DNA from: Verrucomicrobiales bacterium
GTDB lineage: Bacteria > Verrucomicrobiota > Verrucomicrobiia > Verrucomicrobiales > DEV007
Reading direction: 5' to 3'
NCBI GenBank assembly: GCA_022424805.1
Contig: JAKMGR010000533.1
Span: 1-10,811 of the forward strand
DNA: 10,811 nt
Shown here: positions 1 to 6,929 of the stretch, piece after piece
Layout of the letters: every line of letters begins with the position of its first letter
Numbering within the stretch: the first letter of the stretch is position 1
Translations under genes and position numbers: made by a program
The notes under the pieces: generated by a model
Told to the model about the DNA's origin: nothing
Database searches by the model: none
The model's input: the letters and a program-made list of their open reading frames with translations, nothing else

Positions 1-167
1 ATATTGATTTATACATGCACTGTTCTTCTGCAACAGATTTGCCTGAAATTCAAGATGCAGCGGCGATTTGACGCGAGTTTTTCGGAAAAAACTGACAGGG
101 AAATTCCGTTATCCGAATGAGTGCTCCTGTGCTAGCTTCCGCCCTCCTAAATTGAATTTTTAGTAGT
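1..167 (+). promoter_or_regulatory. leuC upstream region
   Basis: This is the non-coding leader before leuC. It holds a 7-bp, A/T-dominated perfect hairpin (arms 76-82 and 87-93, loop CGGA). A possible extended -10 element, TGTGCTAGCTT, lies at 128-138, with no good -35 at the standard distance. A 12-codon reading frame at 117-155 (MSAPVLASALLN, stop TGA) contains three leucine codons, two of them adjacent (CTC CTA), and ends 12 nt before the leuC start. It has no well-placed Shine-Dalgarno site, and no terminator hairpin separates it from leuC, so a classical leucine attenuator is not shown. If the -10 at 128-138 is real, transcription would begin inside this frame and it would not be translated. 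Confidence 0.3.
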
Positions 168-1595
<1,428 letters not shown>

Positions 1596-1634
1596 ACGAA
1601 AAACCCGCCGTATCCAGTAAATCGGAGCGACGGG
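1596..1634 (-). terminator. Minus-strand terminator-like hairpin
   Basis: Read on the minus strand, the arms CCCGTCG (1634-1628) and CGGCGGG (1610-1604) pair over 7 positions with one mismatch. They are followed directly by a T-rich run (TTTTTCGTTT, 1603-1594), the form of a rho-independent terminator. It sits about 80 bp past the stop of the truncated minus-strand gene at 1716, so it probably terminated that gene when it was intact. On the plus strand it immediately follows the leuC stop but has no T tract, so it is a poor leuC terminator. The loop is long (17 nt), which lowers confidence. Confidence 0.5.
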
Positions 1635-1651
1635 CTCAGCACACCCATGAT

Positions 1652-1674
1652 ATCGGCACAACGCGGTTGCCGAT
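1652..1674. other. 7-bp perfect hairpin downstream of leuC
   Basis: ATCGGCA (1652-1658) and TGCCGAT (1668-1674) are perfect inverted repeats around a 9-nt loop. No T tract flanks either side, so it is not a clear intrinsic terminator. It may stabilise the 3' end of the leuC transcript or be left over from the rearranged region that follows. Confidence 0.3.
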
Positions 1675-1715
1675 GCCCGGGGAGGGAATCAGATTATCAG
1701 CCTGATCCTAGGCGA

Positions 1716-1842
1716 TTAAGCAATAGTTGCGACTTCGGATTCGCTTTCTGCCATCATCACTCGATCGCTCGGCAACGGAATGTCACCACCGCGTAGGTTG
1801 ATGAAGCTTTCCACGATTTGCTTCGCCATATCGCCGTGGTTG
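1716..1842 (-). pseudogene. C-terminal remnant of an unrecognised gene
   Basis: The minus strand carries an open frame ending at TAA (1718-1716). The last residues read NHGDMAKQIVESFINL followed by RGGDIPLPSDRVMMAESE and SEVATIA. The regular amphipathic pattern and codon usage look like the end of a real protein. No start codon with a plausible N-terminus is present, because the frame reaches, at about 1842, sequence that codes for a sulfatase tail on the opposite strand. I do not recognise the family. The gene has lost its 5' part; a candidate terminator for it remains at 1596-1634. Left boundary is the stop codon; the right boundary is the inferred breakpoint and may be off by several bases. 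Confidence 0.5.
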
Positions 1843-1968
1843 CATTTTAATCTGGCTGACGATCTCTCCGAGCAGAACAATCTCGTAGATACGAAGAAGG
1901 GAAAGCTGGAGGAATTAATCGAGACATGGGAGGAATACGACGGGGAAATGATGGAACCCGTTTTTTAA
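1843..1968 (+). pseudogene. C-terminal remnant of a sulfatase
   Basis: The plus strand encodes HFNLADDLSEQNNLVD, then a charged helix (KKGKLEELIETWEEYD) and the end EMMEPVF before TAA at 1966-1968. This matches the usual end of type I arylsulfatases: the LYDL/FNLADDPGE-N-DLA segment, then a helix with leucines and tryptophan, then a short end of the M-x-P-x type. The whole N-terminal region, including the C/S-x-P-x-R formylglycine site and the metal ligands, is missing, so no active enzyme can be made. A frame from an ATG at 1780 runs into it, but its first 20 or so residues are antisense to the neighbouring remnant and look unrelated. Sulfatase genes are abundant in Verrucomicrobiota and Planctomycetota (family knowledge). 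Loss by deletion is the simplest reading. Confidence 0.6.
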
Positions 1969-1995
1969 CTTCTTCTCAACCTGGAAAGGAGTGTT

Positions 1996-2256
1996 CTACC
2001 CTCCCTGAACTGGCGGCATCAAAGCAATCTCGTCTCCGCTCGTTATTTCCGCCGATTCATCGGCATATTCACAGTTCACCGCACAGAGAATTTTCCCCTC
2101 CCACTCCTTTAGTCCGGGGAATTCGGCAAAAGTCCGATCGAGAATCGCACGGAGTGTGACAACGCCATCGTAGCCGGTAATGCTCCATTCACACTTGCCT
2201 GTGATCTCCCGAAAAACGGAGAAGAACAGGATTGTGACCTGACCTTCGCACGTCAT
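1996..2256 (-). CDS. moaD: MoaD/ThiS-family sulfur-carrier protein
   Basis: This 86-residue protein has the size and form of a ubiquitin-fold sulfur carrier. An N-terminal beta strand (VTILFFSVFREITG, about 7-20) leads to a helix (VVTLRAILDRTFAEFP, about 32-47), then CAVNCEYAD and the IxxGDEIALMPPVQGG ending. The C-terminal Gly-Gly is the site that becomes adenylated and thiocarboxylated in MoaD (molybdopterin synthase small subunit). The ALMPPVQGG end is closer to MoaD (PPVAGG) than to ThiS. Its ATG overlaps the hpt stop by the ATGA arrangement (2256-2253), and an excellent Shine-Dalgarno AAGGAGGA lies at 2273-2266, so translation is coupled to hpt. No moaE, moaA or moeB lies in the window; the carrier could serve molybdenum cofactor or another thiolation pathway. 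Confidence 0.8.
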   Translation of the reverse strand: MTCEGQVTILFFSVFREITGKCEWSITGYDGVVTLRAILDRTFAEFPGLKEWEGKILCAVNCEYADESAEITSGDEIALMPPVQGG

Positions 2257-2813
2257 TCGATGAAATCCTCCTTCAGTACACCGATGACAGGAAGGTTTCG
2301 GTATCGGCCCTGATAGTCGAGGCCGTATCCAACAACAAATTCATTTCCCACAGCAAAACCGCAGTAATCCGCTTCGATTGGGACGGCCCGCTCGATTGAC
2401 TTGGAAAGCAGGACTACAGAACGAACCGACTTCGGCGAACACTCGCCGCGAAGCTTGTCTTTAATCGCTCGCATTGTCCGACCGGTATCGAGAATATCGT
2501 CGAGAATGAGAACGTTTCGCCCCCGGAGATTGGGCATCCTCGTTTGGTGAAAGGTAACAGTGCCAGAGCTTTCCGTCGCACCGTGATAACTTGCCACGGA
2601 AATGGAATCGATCTCAAGAGGCAGTCGAATTTCACGAATCAAGTCCGCCATGAAAAGTGCCCCTCCCTGAAGGACGGCTACGATCGTTAGCGGTTCGCCG
2701 GCAAATTCACGCGTAATTTCCGCACCCATTTCCGCAACACGATCCCGAATCTGCACTTGGTCGAACAGGACTCGATCCAAGTGCTCATGCAGGTTCGTCT
2801 CTCCATTTGCCAT
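2253..2813 (-). CDS. hpt: Hypoxanthine phosphoribosyltransferase
   Basis: This enzyme salvages hypoxanthine (and often guanine) by transferring phosphoribose from PRPP, giving IMP or GMP in the cytoplasm. The 186 residues fit the family (about 175-185). Seen in order: a pyrophosphate-loop region LQGGALFMADL (48-58), the mobile loop SYHGATESSG (75-84), the PRPP signature VLILDDILDTGRTM (101-114) with the acidic pair D105/D106, and the C-terminal VGYGLDYQGRYRNLPVIGVL (161-180), typical of Hpt purine and Mg binding. The usual LKGA of the first loop is LQGG here. It is the first gene of a minus-strand pair with the MoaD-like gene and diverges from pdxH across about 100 bp. No clear Shine-Dalgarno precedes the ATG at 2813, but the N-terminus (MANGETNLHEHLDRVLF) suits the family. 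Confidence 0.93.
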   Translation of the reverse strand: MANGETNLHEHLDRVLFDQVQIRDRVAEMGAEITREFAGEPLTIVAVLQGGALFMADLIREIRLPLEIDSISVASYHGATESSGTVTFHQTRMPNLRGRNVLILDDILDTGRTMRAIKDKLRGECSPKSVRSVVLLSKSIERAVPIEADYCGFAVGNEFVVGYGLDYQGRYRNLPVIGVLKEDFIE

Positions 2814-2914
2814 TCGGGAGCAGACATCGTAGACCGCTTTGCTTCAACCTAATTTTCCTATTCGTCTTGAGAGACACCTTTTTTCATTTTACCGTCACTT
2901 GGAGAAACAAGATC
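2814..2914. promoter_or_regulatory. Divergent hpt/pdxH promoter region
   Basis: This 101-bp spacer separates the divergent starts of hpt and pdxH and must hold both promoters. Its centre is AT-rich. For pdxH, TTGAGA at 2867-2872 could be a -35, with only a weak TACCGT at a 17-bp spacing (2890-2895). A GGAG ribosome site lies at 2901-2904, ten bases before the pdxH ATG. No clear hexamer pair was seen for hpt. No operator palindrome was found. Confidence 0.35.
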
Positions 2915-3580
2915 ATGAGCGATTCCAAACATCCCTCTACGGCGGAACTTCGATGGGACTATGCAGAGCGAGTGCTTCGGCGATCGGAACTGTCAGATAA
3001 TCCGATCGAGCAATTCGGGGCCTGGTTCACCGATGCCGTCGACGCGAAGATTCGCGAACCCAATGCGATGGCACTTTCTACGACTGGTCTCGATGGATGC
3101 CCCTCGGCGCGGATCGTATTGATGAAAGACTACTCTGATAGGGGCCTTACGATTTTCACGAATTACGAGAGTCGAAAGGCAAAAGAACTCGAAGCCAACC
3201 CAGTCGCGTCCGCCCTGTTTCTGTGGAAAGACCTGGAGCGACAAGCCCATGTCCGGGGGCGGGTCGAGAAACTTTCCGGCAGCGAGTCCGACGAATACTT
3301 CTACTCGCGCCCCTACAATAGTCGTATCGGAGCTTGGGCTTCACGCCAGAGTGAAACGATTCCGAACCGGGAATGGCTTTCCGAGCGGGTGAAGAAATAT
3401 GAAGAGAGCTTCCCGGAAAGCGACGCCAGAGATTGTGTTCCTAGGCCTGATTTCTGGGGAGGGTATTTGCTGGTGCCGAGTTCAATCGAGTTCTGGCAGG
3501 GCCATTCCGGGAGAAAGCACGACCGCTTTGTTTATACCCGCGAGGGAGAAGCCTGGTCACTCGAGCGCTGGAGCCCGTAA
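2915..3580 (+). CDS. pdxH: Pyridoxamine 5'-phosphate oxidase
   Basis: PdxH is an FMN enzyme that oxidises pyridoxine or pyridoxamine 5'-phosphate to pyridoxal 5'-phosphate, the last step of PLP synthesis and salvage. The start chosen (ATG 2915, 221 residues) has GGAG at 2901-2904 and matches family length. The same frame opens 36 codons earlier, but that extension is hydrophobic, unlike the family, and overlaps hpt. Seen: AMALSTTGLDGCPSARIVLMK (51-71, FMN phosphate contacts at R66 and K71), FTNYESRKAKEL (81-92), a SRPYNSRIGAWASRQS segment (131-146), and the C-terminal signature WGGYLLVPSSIEFWQG with HDR (202-204). The usual final RLAP reads ERWSP here, a mild divergence. The gene ends at a strong terminator. 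Confidence 0.95.
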   Translation: MSDSKHPSTAELRWDYAERVLRRSELSDNPIEQFGAWFTDAVDAKIREPNAMALSTTGLDGCPSARIVLMKDYSDRGLTIFTNYESRKAKELEANPVASALFLWKDLERQAHVRGRVEKLSGSESDEYFYSRPYNSRIGAWASRQSETIPNREWLSERVKKYEESFPESDARDCVPRPDFWGGYLLVPSSIEFWQGHSGRKHDRFVYTREGEAWSLERWSP

Positions 3581-3621
3581 TCCTGGATCTTGGGAAAAGC
3601 GCAAAGCTCAACGTACACAAA

Positions 3622-3656
3622 AACGCCCCCGCTTTTGGTTCGCGGAGGCGTTTTTT
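3622..3656. terminator. Bidirectional rho-independent terminator
   Basis: AACGCCCCCGC (3622-3632) and GCGGAGGCGTT (3642-3652) pair over 11 positions with one C-A mismatch around a 9-nt loop. A T run follows (3651-3656), and an A run precedes it (3619-3623). It lies 41 bp past the pdxH stop and can also work on the minus strand, facing the converging marR transcript. Confidence 0.85.
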
Positions 3657-3697
3657 CTAAAATCGCTTTTTCTCGGCAGGTGCTTTCTGGTTCCTGT

Positions 3698-3742
3698 AAC
3701 ACGGAGAGTTCCTGTGTTTCGTGGAGGAAGGGGACGAACCCC
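3698..3742. repeat. Small inverted repeats; possible degenerate intergenic repeat
   Basis: AACAC (3698-3702) and GTGTT (3714-3718) are inverted, and CACG (3700-3703) and CGTG (3720-3723) offer an alternative pairing. GTTCCTGT occurs twice nearby (3690-3697 and 3709-3716). GGGG-ACGAA-CCCC (3730-3742) is a short hairpin 14 bp past the marR stop and may help end that transcript. The ACACGGAGA / GTGTTTCGTGGA wording recalls short CTCCGTGTT-type intergenic repeats seen in many environmental genomes, but one degenerate copy proves nothing. Confidence 0.25.
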
Positions 3743-3756
3743 GCCAAAACAGGCCT

Positions 3757-4212
3757 TTAGCGTGAGCCGAGGAACTCAATAAGCTGAGAATAGACAGGTT
3801 TGATGTCTTCTTCGTTTCCGTTCTCCTGAGCAGCCATGATCTCCGAGATACTCTCGGCGATTGAATTGCGCAGGCGAGTCACCATCTCGATGCCCTTACG
3901 GGAGATCTGGACCATCACCTTGCGGCGATCGTCGGCAGCGTGGAGACGTTGAACATATCCGAGTTTCTCGAGACGATCCACGAGACCAGTCGCGGCTGCG
4001 GTCGAGTGACCCATCTTTTTCGAGATATCTGTCATGGTGAGGTAATCCTCGTTGGCGAGATATCCCAAAAGGAAAAATTGTGCGTAGGAAACGCTTCCTC
4101 TGTTGAGTTCCTTCGAGAGGTCGAGGAGAAAAGATCGCTGCGTGAACATGATAAAGTCCGCGAGGCGATCGACGGTTGGCTCTGCGGCCGTGTTTTCTTC
4201 TGATATTTGCAT
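3757..4212 (-). CDS. MarR-family transcriptional regulator
   Basis: This is a 151-residue winged-helix regulator of MarR size and layout. A dimerisation helix comes first (TVDRLADFIMFTQRSFLLDLSKEL, about 13-36, in two stretches). Then VSYAQFFLLGYLA, the helix-turn-helix LTMTDISKKMGHSTAAATGLVDRLEKLGYV (about 58-87), the wing with the conserved DDRR (94-97), and a C-terminal dimerisation helix. MarR proteins usually repress nearby or their own genes and respond to small ligands; none can be named here. The ATG at 4212 is preceded by AAAAGGTAA as a ribosome site. A promoter-like pair on the minus strand, TTGCAT (4284-4279) and TTAATT (4261-4256) with 17-bp spacing, would give a leader of about 40 nt. 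Its target is unknown; the AT-rich spacer it shares with the DUF2017-like/cdd pair is the first place to look. Confidence 0.88.
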   Translation of the reverse strand: MQISEENTAAEPTVDRLADFIMFTQRSFLLDLSKELNRGSVSYAQFFLLGYLANEDYLTMTDISKKMGHSTAAATGLVDRLEKLGYVQRLHAADDRRKVMVQISRKGIEMVTRLRNSIAESISEIMAAQENGNEEDIKPVYSQLIEFLGSR

Positions 4213-4557
4213 GATGGTTACCTTTTGGCGATTTTAGATTTTGTAAGCGGAGATTAATTAAACACTTTGAAATGCCTTATGCAAACGATTTTTTAGGTTT
4301 TCCATAATTATTAGCAATAAAACCCTTTCGATTACATAAAATTCTAAAATACTTTGCCATCTTTTTCAAATTTCGCAAATTTAAATTGTAAGATTGCATT
4401 AATTTTCAAAAATGAGAGGTAGTCGCTAGTAGTGTATCACTTCCTTTCCAATGAGTCCAGATCAGGGTTTCTCATGGGAAAGAGTGGACTCGCTCAACAT
4501 CCTGCATTTCAGTCTCCCACGGCCGCTACAGGCCCCTCATCTTCCTGCCCGCAACCC
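4213..4557. promoter_or_regulatory. AT-rich spacer between marR and the DUF2017-like gene
   Basis: This spacer is strikingly AT-rich from about 4240 to 4412, unlike the flanking genes, and has no credible gene. It holds the likely marR promoter (minus strand, -35 at 4284-4279, -10 at 4261-4256). Around 4367-4390 AAATTT occurs twice, and the perfect 10-bp palindrome AATTTAAATT lies within it, a possible regulator site. TAAGAT at about 4389-4394 could be a plus-strand -10 for the DUF2017-like gene. From 4432 to 4557 the downstream gene's frame is open from a GTG at 4432 with GAGAGGT (4414-4420) ahead, so the gene may begin here rather than at 4558. Confidence 0.4.
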
Positions 4558-5130
4558 ATGCGTTTCCTGCTTACAGACGATATCTGGTCTCTCGACGCAC
4601 TTTCTCCCGCCGAGTGGCATCTTGTCGCGGAGTTGCCGGCCGCAGCCACGCCATCCAACTATCAATCCCAGTCCGGCGAACGACTCTTTCCTTCGCCAAT
4701 CTCTCCAGAGGAACTTGCTGACGAACATACCATTGCTCAGGTTGACGATTGGAAGAGCTTCGTTCAGCCAGATTTGGAGGAATTGTTTCAGGATTCAAGA
4801 AAGACTGTACAGGGAGACATCGAAGGTGTGGAAAAAGTAACTGTATCCGAGTTACTCTCTCCTGAAGAAATCGAAGAATACGAGAGCGATCTCCCCGAAC
4901 TGCGTCGCGTCACCGTTTCCAGGCAGCATACCGAAGCGTGGTATAGCACCCTGAACCAGGCACGGATCCTCTTAAATGAGGAACATGATCTCGCCGAGTC
5001 GGAAGAGCGAATGCTCACCCGCATGGACGCCGGTGATGACATTCGCGAAAGTCGGTTTCTCCTCATCGCCCAATACGAAATGTATTCGGCCATTCAGATC
5101 ATGCTCGTCGAACACGTAATGGGCCTATGA
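4558..5130 (+). CDS. DUF2017-like protein of unknown function
   Basis: An acidic, helical, soluble protein with no signal peptide. From the ATG at 4558 it has 190 residues. Its ends resemble actinobacterial DUF2017 proteins as I recall them: an opening with DDIWSLDALSPAEWHLVAEL, a middle RRVTVSRQHTEAW-x-LNQARILL (like the family's W-x-x-x-NDLRLALG), and an end LIAQYEMYSAIQIMLVEHVMG (like the terminal Y-x-x-L-x-LVLVLMG helix). The similarity is from memory and needs a profile search. The function of DUF2017 is unknown. The frame is open upstream to GTG 4432 (232 residues), which has a GAGAGGT site, but the extra 42 residues are Ser/Pro/Ala-rich and outside the DUF2017-like part. Its stop overlaps the cdd start as ATGA, so the two are translationally coupled. 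Confidence 0.65.
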   Translation: MRFLLTDDIWSLDALSPAEWHLVAELPAAATPSNYQSQSGERLFPSPISPEELADEHTIAQVDDWKSFVQPDLEELFQDSRKTVQGDIEGVEKVTVSELLSPEEIEEYESDLPELRRVTVSRQHTEAWYSTLNQARILLNEEHDLAESEERMLTRMDAGDDIRESRFLLIAQYEMYSAIQIMLVEHVMGL

Positions 5131-5624
5131 GCGAAGCGGAAAAGGTAGTTTCCTCGAAACACGGAAGTTGGACTATTCACGGTGCCCTTCTCTCACTGGA
5201 TAACACGGACCATTTCGAAGAAACCATAGCCGCTGCCCGTAAGGCACGCCTGATGGCACATGCGCCCTATTCCAAATTTCAGGTCGGTGCCTGTGCATTG
5301 ATGGATGGCGAATCGTATGCGGGATGCAACGTCGAGAACGCTAGCTACGGAGCGACGATTTGTGCCGAGCGAAATGCGATCGCCACAGGAGTTGCCTCCG
5401 GCGGAAAAAAATTACATCTCATCGCGATCACCACCGGAGCCGACATTGGCGTGCCGATCGGAAATCGTTCGCCCTGCGGAATGTGTCGACAGGTGATCTC
5501 GGAATTTGCAACGGAGAACACACTCGTTCTACTCGACGGAGGCAGCAATGATGAGCACGAGTTCCTGGGCGAAGTGATCGCTTTTGATGATCTGCTTCCG
5601 TGGCAATTCGAGTTCGAAAGTTAG
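5127..5624 (+). CDS. cdd: Cytidine deaminase
   Basis: Cdd deaminates cytidine and deoxycytidine to uridine and deoxyuridine in pyrimidine salvage, as a cytoplasmic zinc enzyme, usually a homotetramer for this short class. Seen: APYSKFQVGA (46-55), the substrate-binding NVENASYG (68-75), the catalytic CAERNA with zinc ligand C79 and proton-shuttle E81, and PCGMCRQV with zinc ligands C117 and C120. All key residues are present. At 165 residues it is longer than the usual 130 or so; the extra is an N-terminal tail of about 30 residues (SSKHGSWTIHGALLSLDN) before the first domain helix. The only start able to keep the domain whole is ATG 5127, which overlaps the upstream stop by four bases. The gene ends 3 bp from the stop of the converging dioxygenase gene. 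Confidence 0.95.
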   Translation: MSEAEKVVSSKHGSWTIHGALLSLDNTDHFEETIAAARKARLMAHAPYSKFQVGACALMDGESYAGCNVENASYGATICAERNAIATGVASGGKKLHLIAITTGADIGVPIGNRSPCGMCRQVISEFATENTLVLLDGGSNDEHEFLGEVIAFDDLLPWQFEFES

Positions 5625-5627
5625 GGA

Positions 5628-6470
5628 TCAGCTTTCGTCTTCCGCCAATACCTTCGCGCTCTGATCATTATTCTCGATATCGGCGAACTCGACACTCGCC
5701 CGGGCTGCATCATCTTTCCCGACTCGCAGAATTTCTCCATCGTCCACCTTTTCCAGCCGTGTATACCCTGGATGATGGGATTCCTTATAGGGATTATTCG
5801 AAGCGGCGTTATAACAACAGATCATCGCCCAGCGCGAGTTTTCAGAATTGTTCGCTCCTGAAGCATGGAGCGTATTGGAGTGAAAAAACACTGCGTCACC
5901 AGGTTCCATTTCCGCGTGGACGAGATCGAGCCGCTTCTTCGCTTCCTCAACGCGTTCCATGTCTGCGCCAGCCTGCTCGCCGGAGAGGATGTGATTCACC
6001 CGCCCCATATTTTGAGAGCCACGCAGTAATTGGAGACACCCGTTTTCCTGAGTTGCACCGTCGACGGCGATCATAACACTACAAAGGTCGGGAAAGAGCA
6101 ATCCGTTCTGATACCAGTATCCATAGTCCTGATGCCAAGCCCAGGCACCGCCAGTACGAGCATCCTTTAGCACCATCTTGGAATGATAGTGGTATACTTC
6201 GCCGCCAATCAATTGCTCGACTGAATCGACGATACGTCGACACCGGGCAAACATTCCGTAAATCCCATCGCCGGGATAATTCCATAACGAAAGGCGCACT
6301 CGATTGCCTTCGCCATCATCCAGCGACGTCGCCGCCTCATCGAGAGCTTTGTCGTGATGCGCTGCCTCAACAAGCAACCCTATTTCCTCTGCCGTGAAGA
6401 GCCCACGCGCGAATACATAACCGTCTCGATGATAATTCTGGATGTCCGCCCCGGAGAAAATGCCGCTCAT
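5628..6470 (-). CDS. Phytanoyl-CoA dioxygenase (PhyH) family protein
   Basis: A 280-residue Fe(II)/2-oxoglutarate-dependent oxygenase of the PhyH family. The iron triad is visible: H113 and D115 in AWHQDYGYW, and distal H202 in FFHSNTLHASGANNS. R213 (NSRWAMICCYN), 11 residues after the distal histidine, is placed to bind 2-oxoglutarate. The N-terminal NYHRDGYVFARGLFTAEEI (12-30) is typical of the family, as are NGCLQLLRGSQNMG (143-156) and EPGDAVFFH (189-197). The substrate cannot be deduced; family members hydroxylate phytanoyl-CoA, ectoine, small amino acids or secondary metabolites. It ends 3 bp from cdd and starts head-to-head with a small plus-strand frame. No clear Shine-Dalgarno lies before ATG 6470. 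A metabolic link to the M24/aldehyde dehydrogenase operon is conceivable but not shown. Confidence 0.88.
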   Translation of the reverse strand: MSGIFSGADIQNYHRDGYVFARGLFTAEEIGLLVEAAHHDKALDEAATSLDDGEGNRVRLSLWNYPGDGIYGMFARCRRIVDSVEQLIGGEVYHYHSKMVLKDARTGGAWAWHQDYGYWYQNGLLFPDLCSVMIAVDGATQENGCLQLLRGSQNMGRVNHILSGEQAGADMERVEEAKKRLDLVHAEMEPGDAVFFHSNTLHASGANNSENSRWAMICCYNAASNNPYKESHHPGYTRLEKVDDGEILRVGKDDAARASVEFADIENNDQSAKVLAEDES

Positions 6471-6815
6471 ATAGATACTGAATCACACCTTCAGTTCTCC
6501 TGTAAACACCGTGAAACCGCAATTTCAGCCTCTTTTACCTTCTGCGCCAAGCTTGGCCTCTTTGCATTATCCGCCGTTCTCGGCATGGTCAGCTTTCTCG
6601 TTGTGAAAGCAAAAAGCACGGAAGTTGCTCTTAATGCACCCATTGCTGGCGTCACTATCGCGATGACCTATCGCGAAGTTCCTTTTGATGCAAAACCGAC
6701 TCTCCTCGCCCAGACGGTGAATTCCGTCGACATCGGTGGGGATGCATTTGGCGTTCTCTACATCCTGCAGAAAGACGGAAAATCATTCGAACCAACCCGC
6801 ATGCTGGAAGCATGA
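6429..6815 (+). CDS. Small membrane-anchored protein of unknown function (tentative)
   Basis: An unrecognised frame, open well beyond this start. The credible part is from about 6500: a basic stretch (CKHRE), one hydrophobic segment LGLFALSAVLGMVSFLVV, then a soluble tail of about 65 residues (ALNAPIAGVTIAMTYREV, then PTLLAQTVNSVDIGG, FGVLYILQKDGK, ending MLEA). This suggests a single-pass anchor or uncleaved signal peptide with an extracytoplasmic domain. The start is the weak point: ATG 6429 overlaps the 5' end of the dioxygenase gene by 42 bp and has no Shine-Dalgarno; the next in-frame ATG (6585) is inside the membrane segment; no GTG or TTG lies between. A sequencing error, frameshift or rare start is possible. 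A weak 4-bp hairpin plus T run (6860-6874) lies downstream. Confidence 0.45.
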   Translation: MIILDVRPGENAAHIDTESHLQFSCKHRETAISASFTFCAKLGLFALSAVLGMVSFLVVKAKSTEVALNAPIAGVTIAMTYREVPFDAKPTLLAQTVNSVDIGGDAFGVLYILQKDGKSFEPTRMLEA

Positions 6816-6929
6816 GCGTCTCCACTCAGTTTGCAGCCCTAGCCACAGGCGCGACCAAGCCGACTATCGGGTTTTCCGCGATTGCCATGCATACCGGGTT
6901 TTTCGTGAAGGATCGGCTTTTGTTAGGCT

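Noticed and set aside
1780..1845. ATG at 1780 as start of an intact 62-residue gene
   Set aside because: The first 20 or so residues are antisense to another gene tail and unlike sulfatases; only the end is sulfatase-like, so a remnant is the better reading.
2807..2914. Upstream ATG start for pdxH giving 257 residues
   Set aside because: It overlaps hpt, adds a hydrophobic stretch foreign to PdxH, and has no ribosome site; ATG 2915 has GGAG and fits family length.
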